A stretch of 36,211 nucleotides of DNA from the IMG/VR virus record IMGVR_UViG_3300031973_001571, positions 1-36,211 of that record, one strand, 5' to 3'. This stretch comes from a virus. Position 1 is the stretch's first letter, and each line of letters opens with the position of its first letter. The notes below the pieces were generated by a model that had not been told where the DNA came from, ran no database searches, and was given only the letters and a program-made list of their open reading frames with translations. The position numbers and the translations under genes were made by a program. Of the stretch, positions 28,572-36,211 are shown one piece after another.

Positions 28572-31500
28572 ATGGCCGAAAATATTAGTGAGTTGTTAGC
28601 CGAAGTACAAGACCTGGTAGCAAAGCTTGAAGTAATCGGATTTGGTGGCGGTGAAGAATCGGTTACCCATAAGGGCATTACTCGCAGCACATTGGCAAAG
28701 GCTATGAACGAAGAAGTTGCATCGCGCTGGGTTGCGATCGCCTCGCTCGCCCAGTCTCGCAATGTCGTAGAAACGTTTGCAGAATTACCGGTTACAAGTG
28801 ACGGCAGCGTTATGTATGACGTTTGGAATGACTTGGTTGTTGCAAATAATGGCCTTTATGGCTGGGACGGTTCTGCGTGGATCAAATCACCGTTTGATGT
28901 GAATCGAATAGCTCAAGAAGGCCAGTTGCGAATCGGGAAAAACTGGCTGGCTCCTTCAACTACCCATAAGTTTCAAGATGTGGCGAATGGTGAAGCGATT
29001 GTCTCTGCTATTTTAGCAGTGCGCGGGATTGGTGTGCCTCTTGATGATTCTTATTGCATAGTCGTAATGGCGCATAATGATCCGGTATATCATGATAGAG
29101 TCATGATTAAATCGAGTGAGAATCTTGCGTGGGATACTGATACTTTTACCGTGTTGGATAAAACCAATGGTCCTGTCTGGGTTACAGCTGATCGTTACGA
29201 CGGTAGTCGTTTTGAGTTGTTAATTGATTATGGTCTATTAGCAGGTGTTGAAGGGACTTTGTTGAATAGTTCAAGTCCATATATTCCGATTTCGTCATTG
29301 GCGCTGCTTGAAGGGGATCAAATCACTAAGAATGCTGATCTGTCAGTCCGGATTGGTAATGTTGAGAGTGATGCTTATCCGTATATTGATAGTGCGCGTT
29401 TAGATACAGCTAATCTTAATCATGTTGCTATTGCCTCTGCAATACTGAGTGCCCGAATTTTAAAAGGGGATGATACAAAAGATTACGCCGTTAACGTGTT
29501 TTCTCATCAAGACGGCTCGTTTAATAATGATATTTGGGTAAGTGACGGATCGAACACTGTTGCTAGAGTTATTGGTGCTAACAATGTGCCGAATCCTTCA
29601 GGAATCACGCGGATAGTGCTTACCCAGTATGCTGCCTCTGGTGTCGAAATAGAGCTGTATGTTGATTATTCTAAACTGGAAAATAAAACAGGGGTGTTAA
29701 TTAACGGTTCGCGACTGTGGTTAAAGCTTGGTCGACATAGTATGCCGTCATTGATTGCTGATTCGGTAGCCGAAAGCGCCGCAATATTAAGGCAGGAGAT
29801 GTCATTTTCAAATGACGGTTCTTCTCTAAAAAATTTGCGAGTTTCTTTTATTGGCAGTTCAACGACGTGGGGGCAGGGCTATTTAGGCAGCGACAGCTAT
29901 GCAGGTAAGGTTGAGGACTATCTGCGTAGTAAATTAGCAACAACGATTCCCGCGGCAGAATTAACAACTACTGGCACTTGGCAGGTTTTATCGAATGAGC
30001 CTATGTGCTATCAATCAAATATAGGTCAGTTGTCGGGCGTTGATGCGACTGTTGATTTTGAGCTTTACGGTGACGAGATTAGTATTGCGCTTTGTTTGGA
30101 ACGTGGGAACGATGGCGCTTCTATTGTTGAGTTGTTAGTTGATGGGCAGGTACACGACACGTTTAGTACTTATAATTGGTTGCCATCGGGTACAGACGTT
30201 TTTAATGCCGTGGGAAATGGCAGTGATAAAACATTTGATTTAGGCCGCGCATTTACTTATGGCCATGTCGTAACTCTTGATGCAGCGGGCCAGACAGGGC
30301 GAATGAATCAGGGCGGCTACGGTGGTTCGTTTGTTGGGGATGATGTATGGATGGTCGTGCGTAAATTGTTTGATTTGGGTGCGGGTCAGTATGAGGTGCG
30401 CCACTTTCTAACGTTTAAAGATGCACCGGCGAATGGTGTCGCGATTCAATGTAATTTTAGTTATGGTGAAACGATAAAACCTACGCTTAGTACTGTGGGG
30501 AACTTGGGTGCGGAAATTGGAAGTGGTGTTGAATCATCCTACGGTGGCGGTTCAACGGTTTACGATCCTGCTAATCCGGTGGGGTTGTCTTCCGGTTTAG
30601 ATTTTCGCCAGAATGATCCTCGTGCAATTAAAACATGGCGTTTTAGTGATTCTGCTGTGCGCCAATTTAAGTTAAGAATTAAATCACTTGATAGTCGTGC
30701 AACGGGTTCTGTGCCTGCATTATTTTTAGGATTTGTGACCAATCGCATGCACTACATTCAAAATGCTGGCATCGGGGGTTATAAGACGAGTAACTTTTTA
30801 CAGACTAATAATCTTACAAATTTACGGCAGATAGCCAGCTTCAAACCTGATTTAGCTTTTGTTAAATTAGCAGCTAATGACGATTGGGTTGTGCATGAGT
30901 TTAAGGCATGGATGCCAAAAACAGGAGTTACGGATGCTGAGTTAAGAGCTGTGGATTCATCACTGTATCTGAAGTCAATTTCTGGCAGTGGCGATAACTA
31001 TTCTGTTGATGATAGTCGTTGCCCGATTGTTGTGATTACTCCGTTTTCAGTGACGTTTGATTCTGCTGTTCAACTGGGTGCGGTTGCACCAGGTGATCAA
31101 ATTATATTTGGTGATTACAAAGGTGATAACCGCCGTCTAGCAGTGCGTATTGTTGATAGCTGGTCTGGCCATACGGCAACTTTTAAGCAAGAGTTGTTGG
31201 TTGATGATTTAGCTCATATTAGTTCGCTAACGGAATTAGTTGGTGCGACTGCGCAGGTTAAATCGATCGCGCAGTGGGATCAAAATATTCGAAGTATAAT
31301 TGCTGGTTTGCATGATGTATTGCCTTCATTAAAAATTGGCTTAAGTACTGACGGTTTGCCGAATTATAATATGCGCAGGCTTGAGGGTTATGCAGAGGCG
31401 GCTGAAGTTATTGCAGGTTCTCTTTCTGATGTCGATTTCGTCGATGCTTATGGTGCTACTAAGCGTTGGACGTATGATCAAAACCAGAATATTTCAGTTT

Positions 31501-31886
31501 ATCTTGATGCGTCACAAGGTACGGCATCAACAGGTGCGTCTGAATACCCGCTATTTAAGTCCGATGGTATTGCATGGGCGTTTAAAGCCCCTCGTAATTT
31601 ATCTGTTAAGGTTGATGGTGTTGAACGGATAAATGATGGTTGCTATGTACGGGGTGGTGAGAAAAAAGGCTGGCCTATTGATGTGGTGACAATGACAACC
31701 TCTAATGCTGTGACGGTAATTGATCCTCAAGTATTGGTGTTCACTAATAATGTGCCAGCACCGGGTGCAGTTATTGAAGTTCGTTATTCATCTGCTAAAT
31801 GGAGTTCTGACGATTGTCATCCTAGCGCTGTTGGTAATAAGTTGTTTGGTGCGGTGGCGATTGATGCGTTAAAAAGGATTGTCTAA
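28572..31886 (+). CDS. Tail fibre with SGNH/GDSL-type esterase domain
   Basis: This 1104-residue protein starts with a coiled-coil-like helix (ISELLAEVQDLVAKLE) and a fibre-type FAELP...GLYGWDGSAWI segment. Two related beta domains follow (about 125-240 and 260-390; see findings). The SGNH hydrolase region begins at about 420: VSFIGSSTTWG (nucleophile Ser430), then IGGYKTSNF, then KLAANDDW (Asn of block III), and at the C-terminus DDCHPSAVG (catalytic Asp and His). A beta insertion of about 300 residues lies between the first two blocks. It probably binds and deacylates host surface polysaccharide. Its place between the gpM- and gpL-like genes instead of after gpJ is uncommon. Confidence 0.85.
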   Translation: MAENISELLAEVQDLVAKLEVIGFGGGEESVTHKGITRSTLAKAMNEEVASRWVAIASLAQSRNVVETFAELPVTSDGSVMYDVWNDLVVANNGLYGWDGSAWIKSPFDVNRIAQEGQLRIGKNWLAPSTTHKFQDVANGEAIVSAILAVRGIGVPLDDSYCIVVMAHNDPVYHDRVMIKSSENLAWDTDTFTVLDKTNGPVWVTADRYDGSRFELLIDYGLLAGVEGTLLNSSSPYIPISSLALLEGDQITKNADLSVRIGNVESDAYPYIDSARLDTANLNHVAIASAILSARILKGDDTKDYAVNVFSHQDGSFNNDIWVSDGSNTVARVIGANNVPNPSGITRIVLTQYAASGVEIELYVDYSKLENKTGVLINGSRLWLKLGRHSMPSLIADSVAESAAILRQEMSFSNDGSSLKNLRVSFIGSSTTWGQGYLGSDSYAGKVEDYLRSKLATTIPAAELTTTGTWQVLSNEPMCYQSNIGQLSGVDATVDFELYGDEISIALCLERGNDGASIVELLVDGQVHDTFSTYNWLPSGTDVFNAVGNGSDKTFDLGRAFTYGHVVTLDAAGQTGRMNQGGYGGSFVGDDVWMVVRKLFDLGAGQYEVRHFLTFKDAPANGVAIQCNFSYGETIKPTLSTVGNLGAEIGSGVESSYGGGSTVYDPANPVGLSSGLDFRQNDPRAIKTWRFSDSAVRQFKLRIKSLDSRATGSVPALFLGFVTNRMHYIQNAGIGGYKTSNFLQTNNLTNLRQIASFKPDLAFVKLAANDDWVVHEFKAWMPKTGVTDAELRAVDSSLYLKSISGSGDNYSVDDSRCPIVVITPFSVTFDSAVQLGAVAPGDQIIFGDYKGDNRRLAVRIVDSWSGHTATFKQELLVDDLAHISSLTELVGATAQVKSIAQWDQNIRSIIAGLHDVLPSLKIGLSTDGLPNYNMRRLEGYAEAAEVIAGSLSDVDFVDAYGATKRWTYDQNQNISVYLDASQGTASTGASEYPLFKSDGIAWAFKAPRNLSVKVDGVERINDGCYVRGGEKKGWPIDVVTMTTSNAVTVIDPQVLVFTNNVPAPGAVIEVRYSSAKWSSDDCHPSAVGNKLFGAVAIDALKRIV

Positions 31887-32378
31887 ATGTCCCAAATCCT
31901 ACAAACAGTTCACGCTTCTGTAACTGACGACATCAAACACCACACTTTAGAACTGCCCCACGAATCATTTCCTAACGGAGTGATTCGCTGGGTGCAGGGC
32001 TTTAGTGATGAAACGCTGGGTCTTGAGAGCGGCGAGCAGGTTTTATTTGAGCAGATGCCCTTCGGGGTTTCTCTGCCCGATAAATCAATTCGCGGCAATC
32101 AAGATCTACAGTTTCAGCTTGATAACGTTACTGGCGAAGCGTTGAAATATATTCGTTCAGTTTTAAATTCAGGCAAAAAATTGCCGGTTATTTATCGCGT
32201 CTATTTAGAAAGCAACAAATCATTCCCTGCTGAGTCTGCGATAACGATGACCGCAAACGGTTTTAACGCTGATTTGCAGTCGGTCATGATCATTGCTGAT
32301 TTTCATGATTTTGTTAATAAACTCTGGCCGCGTTTGCGTTATACACCCACGCTTGCGCCAGGCTTAAAATATATGTAA
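31887..32378 (+). CDS. DUF1833 minor tail protein (gpL-like position)
   Basis: The 163-residue beta-rich protein fits DUF1833: IKHHTLELPHESFPNGVIRW, then FEQMPFGVSLPDKSIRGNQDL, and IYRVYLESNK. Such proteins take the gpL place in tail tips of many marine and Pseudomonas siphophages. The Cys residues of lambda gpL's iron-sulfur domain are missing. It starts at the base after the fibre stop. Confidence 0.8.
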   Translation: MSQILQTVHASVTDDIKHHTLELPHESFPNGVIRWVQGFSDETLGLESGEQVLFEQMPFGVSLPDKSIRGNQDLQFQLDNVTGEALKYIRSVLNSGKKLPVIYRVYLESNKSFPAESAITMTANGFNADLQSVMIIADFHDFVNKLWPRLRYTPTLAPGLKYM

Positions 32379-32425
32379 TCCGTTCTTTTTTATTCTGTTA
32401 TCAATCAAACAATTACGCACTCATT

Positions 32426-32881
32426 ATGAATCTATCTGCATTGTCTCAGTATAAAACTGTGCCCTATGTCGATGGCGGCCGAGTCGTGTCTGATGATAAA
32501 GAAAAAAGCGGTTTAGATTGTTTTGGCCTCGTGCGCCATGCGTTGCATTATGTGTTTGATGGCCCGTTGCTTGGTTCGTTTTTCGGTATTTTTCGTGCTG
32601 ATTTATTACAGATGACGAATGAATTTAACGCGGCCATTGATGAAAATAAGCCCGCGATTGCGCAAGGTTATTCGTTCGAATTGTGCGGGCCCGAAGCGGC
32701 CGCGCTGGCGTGCTGCTTTCACAAAACCCAAAACGGCATGATTTTTCATCACATCGGCATTTGCATTGATGCTACTAATGTTATGCATACGTCTGCAAAA
32801 CACGGGTATTCAGTGCTGCCCGTTCGCGCTTTTCGTCGTCTTGCAAATCATGTTGAGTTTTATCGTTGTGTTAAACGATGA
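32426..32881 (+). CDS. NlpC/P60-like tail hydrolase (gpK-like)
   Basis: The 151-residue protein has the NlpC/P60 catalytic signs SGLDCFGLVRHAL (Cys32) and FHHIGICID (His109), with His121 as possible third residue. Such enzymes cut peptidoglycan peptides during DNA entry or process tail proteins. It precedes the J-like gene and overlaps it by 4 nt (ATGA). It has only the peptidase part; the JAB-type N-terminal domain of lambda gpK is absent. Confidence 0.85.
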   Translation: MNLSALSQYKTVPYVDGGRVVSDDKEKSGLDCFGLVRHALHYVFDGPLLGSFFGIFRADLLQMTNEFNAAIDENKPAIAQGYSFELCGPEAAALACCFHKTQNGMIFHHIGICIDATNVMHTSAKHGYSVLPVRAFRRLANHVEFYRCVKR

Positions 32882-35439
32882 CTGAAAAAACAAATAGAGA
32901 AATAATTATGTCTGTTCACTCTCATGTAGAGATTAGAGTTTATCCCAATCAGCTAAATCGTGAAGAATACGAGTTGGTGGGTTGTGACGCGGGAATAACA
33001 TTGCTCGATTATTTGCATGAGAATGTGCCGGCATACCGAGAGCGACCAGCGCCTCTTTTTTCTGTGCTGCTCAATGACGAACCGTTAGTGTTTAAAGATT
33101 GGGGTATTGTGAAGTTTGAAAGTGGTGATTTGGTTGAATGCATCATTGAGCCGAAAGATCCAGTAACCGCAGTCATGGTTGTGATCGCGGTGGCCAGCGC
33201 CGCGTATTCTATTCATTTAGCGAATCAGCCACTTCCCGACACGTACAACACCACATCCCCCAGTGGATCTTCTATTTATGATGCCAACGCGCAAGGTAAC
33301 CGCCCTCGCTTAATGGGTATTGTGCCGGTGCTGTTTGGCCGCCATAAAATATTCGCTGATTATTTGAATCCGCCAAAAATTGTATACAGCAATAACGAGC
33401 AAGTGCTGCAAGTAATGCTGTCGCTTGGTCACGGTTCGTATGATTTTTCTAGCAGCGATATCTATATTGGTGATACAAAAATTTCTCAATACGGAAATGC
33501 TGTTAACTATAAAATATTTCAACCGGGCGAGAACGTGACATCGCATCCAGCGCATTTAACTGAATATCGATCTGTTGAAGTTGGCAGTACTAGCAGCTCA
33601 CAAGGTTTAAAAATTAAGGGTTCGCCTTATAGTTTTTATTATTTTAACAACGGCTGGAGCGTGAAAAATTCAACAGAACTCCAGCTTTATAATGCGGTGG
33701 GTTACAGTGGTGCTCTTTTTGATGATGATTATAATAACAAGACAGGGGGAACGTTAGTCGGTAAGACTTTAGAATTTTTGCATCCAAACGGAAACACTTG
33801 GGGAATTTTTAAGCTTTTATCATCGCGGCAGGATAATACTATTGCAAAATTTGCGCGTTTAAATTCTGACGGAAGTATTGATACGGATTGGGCAGGGTTC
33901 CAGCATCCAGGTAATGGGGAGAATGGTGTTGAGCTTCTTCTTTACGCATCTTTTCGCATTGTTGAGCCTGTTGAGGCTGATAGATATGTAGGGGCATTTT
34001 TATCTGTTCCTGACTCAGAATCAACAAACAGATTTATGTTAGATTTTCGATTCAATTCAGGTTTAACAAAACTGAATAATAGCGGTGTTCCTACGTCTCG
34101 CACAGTGACGTTAGAAATTCAATGGCGCAACGAAGGTGAGGCGAATTGGAATACAGTTTTAAAAGGTCATACCGATTCGACTGTTGATCAGTTAGCGTAT
34201 ACACATGAAATAACTGTTCCTTCAGGCACTCGGCCAGAAGTTAGAGTTCGCAGAACAACGACAGAGTGGAGCGATATTACATATAAAGATTCTGTAGATT
34301 GGGTTGGCTTGCGAGCAGTGCTGCCGAATGGAACTGCATTGAGTTATCCAGGATTAACAACGATGGCGCTTGAAATTCGCGGTTCGAATGAATTAGCGGG
34401 TTCAGCTGAAAATAAAATAAGTATTGTGCCCACACGCAAGCTTAAAAAATTCAACAGTGCAGGAGCGATGGTAGATTACGGCCCGACGCGCTCAATAAGT
34501 TCAGCTGTTTATGCTGTGGCGGATGAGTTGGGTTACGATTTAGATATGGATGAATTGTGGCGTTTGCATCAGGTTTGGGAAGATCGTGGCGATACGTTTG
34601 ACGGCGTGTTTGATAATCCGAGTACGGCATGGAAAGCAATTCAGCAAATTTTAGCCGTGGGTTTTGCTGAACCAACGTTGGATTTTGGTAAAATAATTCC
34701 GGTTCGTGATGAGGCTCAGACTGTTATTAAGTATCCGTATCAGTCTGATAATATTCTGCCAAATTCATGGAAAATGGATGGCTCTTTTGTCGATAGTTCA
34801 GATAACGACGGCATTGAAGTTGAATACATGAGTTCTGAAACGTGGAAACCTGAGACGGTTCTTTGTTTATTGCTTGGTGATGCGGGTGATAATCCTGAAA
34901 AAGTCCGTGCATACGGAGTGACGAATAAAACACAAGCTTATCGTTTCGGTATGCGGAAGCGCGCAACACAAAAGCACCGTCGTATTCGTCATCATTTCTC
35001 TACAGAAATGGACGCATTGAATTCACGCTATATGTCATACGATGCGCTGGGCATTGATATGCCCGGTTACTCACAAACGGGCAGGGTTGAGAATGTTGCG
35101 GGTAGGGTGCTGCAGCTGAATCAGGACTTAGAGTGGGGCGATTTAGCTGTAACGCATTACTTGGGTATTCGTCGACCAAATGGCACGTTATCAGGCCCGT
35201 ATCAATGCTCGCCTGGTGCAGCGCCTGATGAGGTTGTGATTAATGCTGATCTTGATTTTGTCCCAGTTTTCAACGGCTCGCATGAACCACCATATTTTAT
35301 GTTCGGTCAAGCTGACGAATGGTGTATTCCAATTTTAGTGACTGAGATTAAACCAACGGGCACAGATAGAGTGAAAGTGACAGCGTTTGAGTATTCAGAC
35401 AACGTTTATCTTTATGATGATGCTGTGCCGCCTGCGTAA
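32878..35439 (+). CDS. Tail tip/host specificity protein (gpI-J-like)
   Basis: The 853-residue protein combines a gpI-like N-terminus (about 12-120: a beta-grasp part, VEIRVYPNQLNREEYELVG, and a hydrophobic helix VTAVMVVIAVASAAYSI) with a gpJ-like hub (from about 140, NRPRLMGIVPVLFGRHKIFADY). The central hub has an insertion of beta type (about 240-500), then LDMDELWRLHQVWEDRGDTFDG, and KRATQKHRRIRHHFS near the C-terminus, as in J-type baseplate hubs. ATG 32878 is coupled to the NlpC/P60 gene; ATG 32908 is the alternative. No long fibronectin-type tail follows, so the receptor contact probably lies in the separate fibre. Confidence 0.85.
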   Translation: MTEKTNREIIMSVHSHVEIRVYPNQLNREEYELVGCDAGITLLDYLHENVPAYRERPAPLFSVLLNDEPLVFKDWGIVKFESGDLVECIIEPKDPVTAVMVVIAVASAAYSIHLANQPLPDTYNTTSPSGSSIYDANAQGNRPRLMGIVPVLFGRHKIFADYLNPPKIVYSNNEQVLQVMLSLGHGSYDFSSSDIYIGDTKISQYGNAVNYKIFQPGENVTSHPAHLTEYRSVEVGSTSSSQGLKIKGSPYSFYYFNNGWSVKNSTELQLYNAVGYSGALFDDDYNNKTGGTLVGKTLEFLHPNGNTWGIFKLLSSRQDNTIAKFARLNSDGSIDTDWAGFQHPGNGENGVELLLYASFRIVEPVEADRYVGAFLSVPDSESTNRFMLDFRFNSGLTKLNNSGVPTSRTVTLEIQWRNEGEANWNTVLKGHTDSTVDQLAYTHEITVPSGTRPEVRVRRTTTEWSDITYKDSVDWVGLRAVLPNGTALSYPGLTTMALEIRGSNELAGSAENKISIVPTRKLKKFNSAGAMVDYGPTRSISSAVYAVADELGYDLDMDELWRLHQVWEDRGDTFDGVFDNPSTAWKAIQQILAVGFAEPTLDFGKIIPVRDEAQTVIKYPYQSDNILPNSWKMDGSFVDSSDNDGIEVEYMSSETWKPETVLCLLLGDAGDNPEKVRAYGVTNKTQAYRFGMRKRATQKHRRIRHHFSTEMDALNSRYMSYDALGIDMPGYSQTGRVENVAGRVLQLNQDLEWGDLAVTHYLGIRRPNGTLSGPYQCSPGAAPDEVVINADLDFVPVFNGSHEPPYFMFGQADEWCIPILVTEIKPTGTDRVKVTAFEYSDNVYLYDDAVPPA

Positions 35440-35459
35440 GTGACATTATGTGATGTCAC
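35440..35459. repeat. Inverted repeat after the tail tip gene
   Basis: GTGACAT (35440-35446) pairs with ATGTCAC (35453-35459) around TATGTG. It starts at the base just after the J-like stop codon. No T tract follows on the plus strand, so it is a weak terminator candidate or a 3'-end stabiliser. Confidence 0.4.
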
Positions 35460-35513
35460 AAAAATACAACTGATTTGGCGTGTGGTGTCCTAAATACTAC
35501 AAGCGGTTACTGA

Positions 35514-35552
35514 GCCATTACATTACAGCGTAATGGCACGGTTTATTTTTTA
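35514..35552 (+). terminator. Rho-independent terminator of the late operon
   Basis: GCCATTAC (35514-35521) pairs with GTAATGGC (35530-35537) with an 8-nt loop, followed by ACGGTTTATTTTTT. It lies 75 bases after the last tail gene and just ahead of the small gene at 35595. It is the likely end of the late transcript. Confidence 0.7.
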
Positions 35553-35594
35553 ATAAAATCGAGTTGTTTGTAGGAATTTTTAGGGAGCGTTTTC

Positions 35595-35807
35595 ATGGAT
35601 AGAGCATTGATGCAGGTAAGTAATGATGGGCCAGAGCGATGGATCACGCAGATTGTTGGCGGAGTTGTGACGCTGATTCAGCGAATAGATGCTGATGCCG
35701 TTGTTGTGCGGCTGCAGGATTTACCGGATTTGTGTGCGAACGTGGATTTGGTGAGTGATGAGCAAGCTACGTTGATAGTTGGCGCTATTCGTTATCGTTT
35801 GGAATAA
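35595..35807 (+). CDS. Unknown small protein near attR (70 aa)
   Basis: The ATG has a TAGGGAGCG sequence eight to ten bases upstream. The protein is acidic with strand-like segments (ITQIVGGVVTLIQRIDADAVVVRLQDLPDL) and a helical end. It stands after the late terminator, so it may be its own transcription unit, as morons are. It overlaps the convergent nuclease-like gene by 23 bases. Function unknown. Confidence 0.6.
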   Translation: MDRALMQVSNDGPERWITQIVGGVVTLIQRIDADAVVVRLQDLPDLCANVDLVSDEQATLIVGAIRYRLE

Positions 35808-36087
35808 CAATTAAGTTGATGTCAGGTGCGGCGATCAGTAGTCTTTGAATGAATCTTTGCTCTGACTTCTTACAAATTAATGCCACTGTCGGCACCTTTC
35901 CAGTTACTTTGCTGTAATACAAAGCTTGGCCAATTCCTTCGGCCCACTTTCTGCACCAATCAAATTCTATCGATTGTTTATCGGTTAGGCAGTCTATTCT
36001 TGTGCGATCGGGAAGTCTGTATTCAATCTTGCCATTCCATTGCGTGCAATAGTGGTTAACGTAATCTGACTCTGTGTGAAAATCCAT
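35785..36087 (-). CDS. Small PD-(D/E)XK-like nuclease-fold protein (100 aa)
   Basis: The core RLPDRTRIDCLT followed by IEFDWCRKWAEGIGQALYY has the arrangement Asp32, Glu41-x-Asp43, Lys47, then the KWxEGIGQ helix. This fits a group of short PD-(D/E)XK-fold proteins known from gammaproteobacterial genomes and phages. The lysine is shifted from the classic ExK place, so activity is uncertain. The ending VALICKK...INLIVIPND completes the fold. It is the only leftward gene at the right end and sits 14 bp from the rimO-fragment stop. It may be a lysogeny-expressed accessory gene. Confidence 0.65.
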   Translation of the reverse strand: MDFHTESDYVNHYCTQWNGKIEYRLPDRTRIDCLTDKQSIEFDWCRKWAEGIGQALYYSKVTGKVPTVALICKKSEQRFIQRLLIAAPDINLIVIPNDNE

Positions 36088-36100
36088 TTATAGCCTTGTT

Positions 36101-36211
36101 TTACTGTATCTTTCGAGTGCTCTTAGGGCAGCCTAGGCTTACAAAGCCAATTTTGCCGTTGCTATCGTGCTTGCTGCTGGCGAGAATTTCACTAGCGGCC
36201 AGTGCTTCTGG
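36101..36211 (-). pseudogene. rimO: 5' part of host rimO, cut by prophage integration
   Basis: On the minus strand the frame enters from the right edge and reads PEALAASEILASSKHD, then NGKIGFVSLGCPK, the native RimO N-terminal region. After the att core it continues into phage sequence as STRKIQ and stops at 36101. So the native start region of rimO now encodes a short dead-end peptide. Its host promoter now fires toward the right end of the prophage (leftward), into the nuclease-like gene. Confidence 0.9.
36121..36133. other. attR core (13-bp direct repeat)
   Basis: TCTTAGGGCAGCC, identical to 73-85. Phage sequence lies to its left and host rimO 5' sequence to its right. The bases just outside (TG-n before and n-AG after) also agree between attL and attR, which extends the similarity but not the perfect match. 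Confidence 0.92.

Larger units (their letters stand above)
73..36133. mobile_element. Complete temperate siphophage prophage integrated in rimO
   Basis: The 36,048-bp element lies between the two att cores. It contains every expected module of a lambda/HK97-like siphovirus: integrase, immunity region, replication, late regulator, lysis, packaging, head, tail and tail tip. All major morphogenesis genes are open from end to end and none is visibly broken, so the prophage may be intact. The late genes run left to right and the early accessory operon runs right to left. Confidence 0.93.

Noticed and set aside
1-36211. tRNA genes or insertion sequences
   Set aside because: I saw no tRNA cloverleaf signature and no transposase; the only recombinase is the serine integrase, and the att site lies in rimO rather than in a tRNA gene.

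Overview
The window is one complete, integrated temperate siphophage genome of about 36.05 kb with a short piece of host rimO at each end. rimO encodes the ribosomal protein S12 methylthiotransferase. The host is probably a gammaproteobacterium of moderate GC; this rests on the RimO flanks and on the lambda/HK97-like gene content, and I cannot name a genus. A 13-bp direct repeat (TCTTAGGGCAGCC, 73-85 and 36121-36133) marks attL and attR. The leftmost phage gene encodes a large serine recombinase. The left phage end carries its own start codon and a RimO-like N-terminus, which is fused in frame to the displaced 3' part of rimO. The prophage therefore appears to rebuild a full rimO reading frame.

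Layout from left to right: serine integrase (+, 162-1853). A long leftward early operon (-, 8973 to 1850) made of tightly overlapping small genes: two overlapping unknown genes, a DUF2303-type pair, a membrane-anchored winged-helix protein, several unknown small genes, a C5-cytosine methyltransferase, a phage ASCH-like protein, and a gene whose 3' half is an Acb2-like cyclic-nucleotide sponge (anti-CBASS) with its own internal ribosome binding site. Next come the early promoter and operators (about 9036-9071), two rightward early genes (one with a SWIM-type zinc motif), a CI-like repressor (-), and an operator region with GGTACAT repeats. The rightward early genes follow: a Cro/YdaS-like gene, a CII-like gene, and a primase and helicase pair. 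A CTAG-rich repeat region that may be the replication origin lies at 14228-14487, followed by a Q-like late regulator and a terminator.

The late region (+, 15021-35439) holds lysis genes (GH108 endolysin, 3-TM holin, XhlA-like protein), a possible cos region, and lambda-type terminase subunits. It continues with a gpW-like connector, a lambda-type portal, a fused prohead protease and HK97-type capsid protein, and connectors. The tail genes are gpZ, gpU, tail tube, a G/GT chaperone pair with an A_AAA_AAG slippery site, tape measure, minor tail protein, an SGNH-esterase fibre, a DUF1833 protein, an NlpC/P60 protein and a J-like tip protein. A rightward small gene and a leftward small PD-(D/E)XK-like gene close the prophage just before attR.

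How it fits together: CI and Cro presumably act on the shared GTACAT operators to choose between lysogeny and lytic growth. CII, the primase/helicase and the candidate origin run replication. The Q-like protein would let transcription pass the terminator at about 14971-15007 into the lysis, head and tail genes. The leftward operon looks like a host-takeover and counter-defence module, with DNA methylation and a CBASS sponge plus several unknown genes. No CRISPR array, tRNA gene or insertion sequence was seen.
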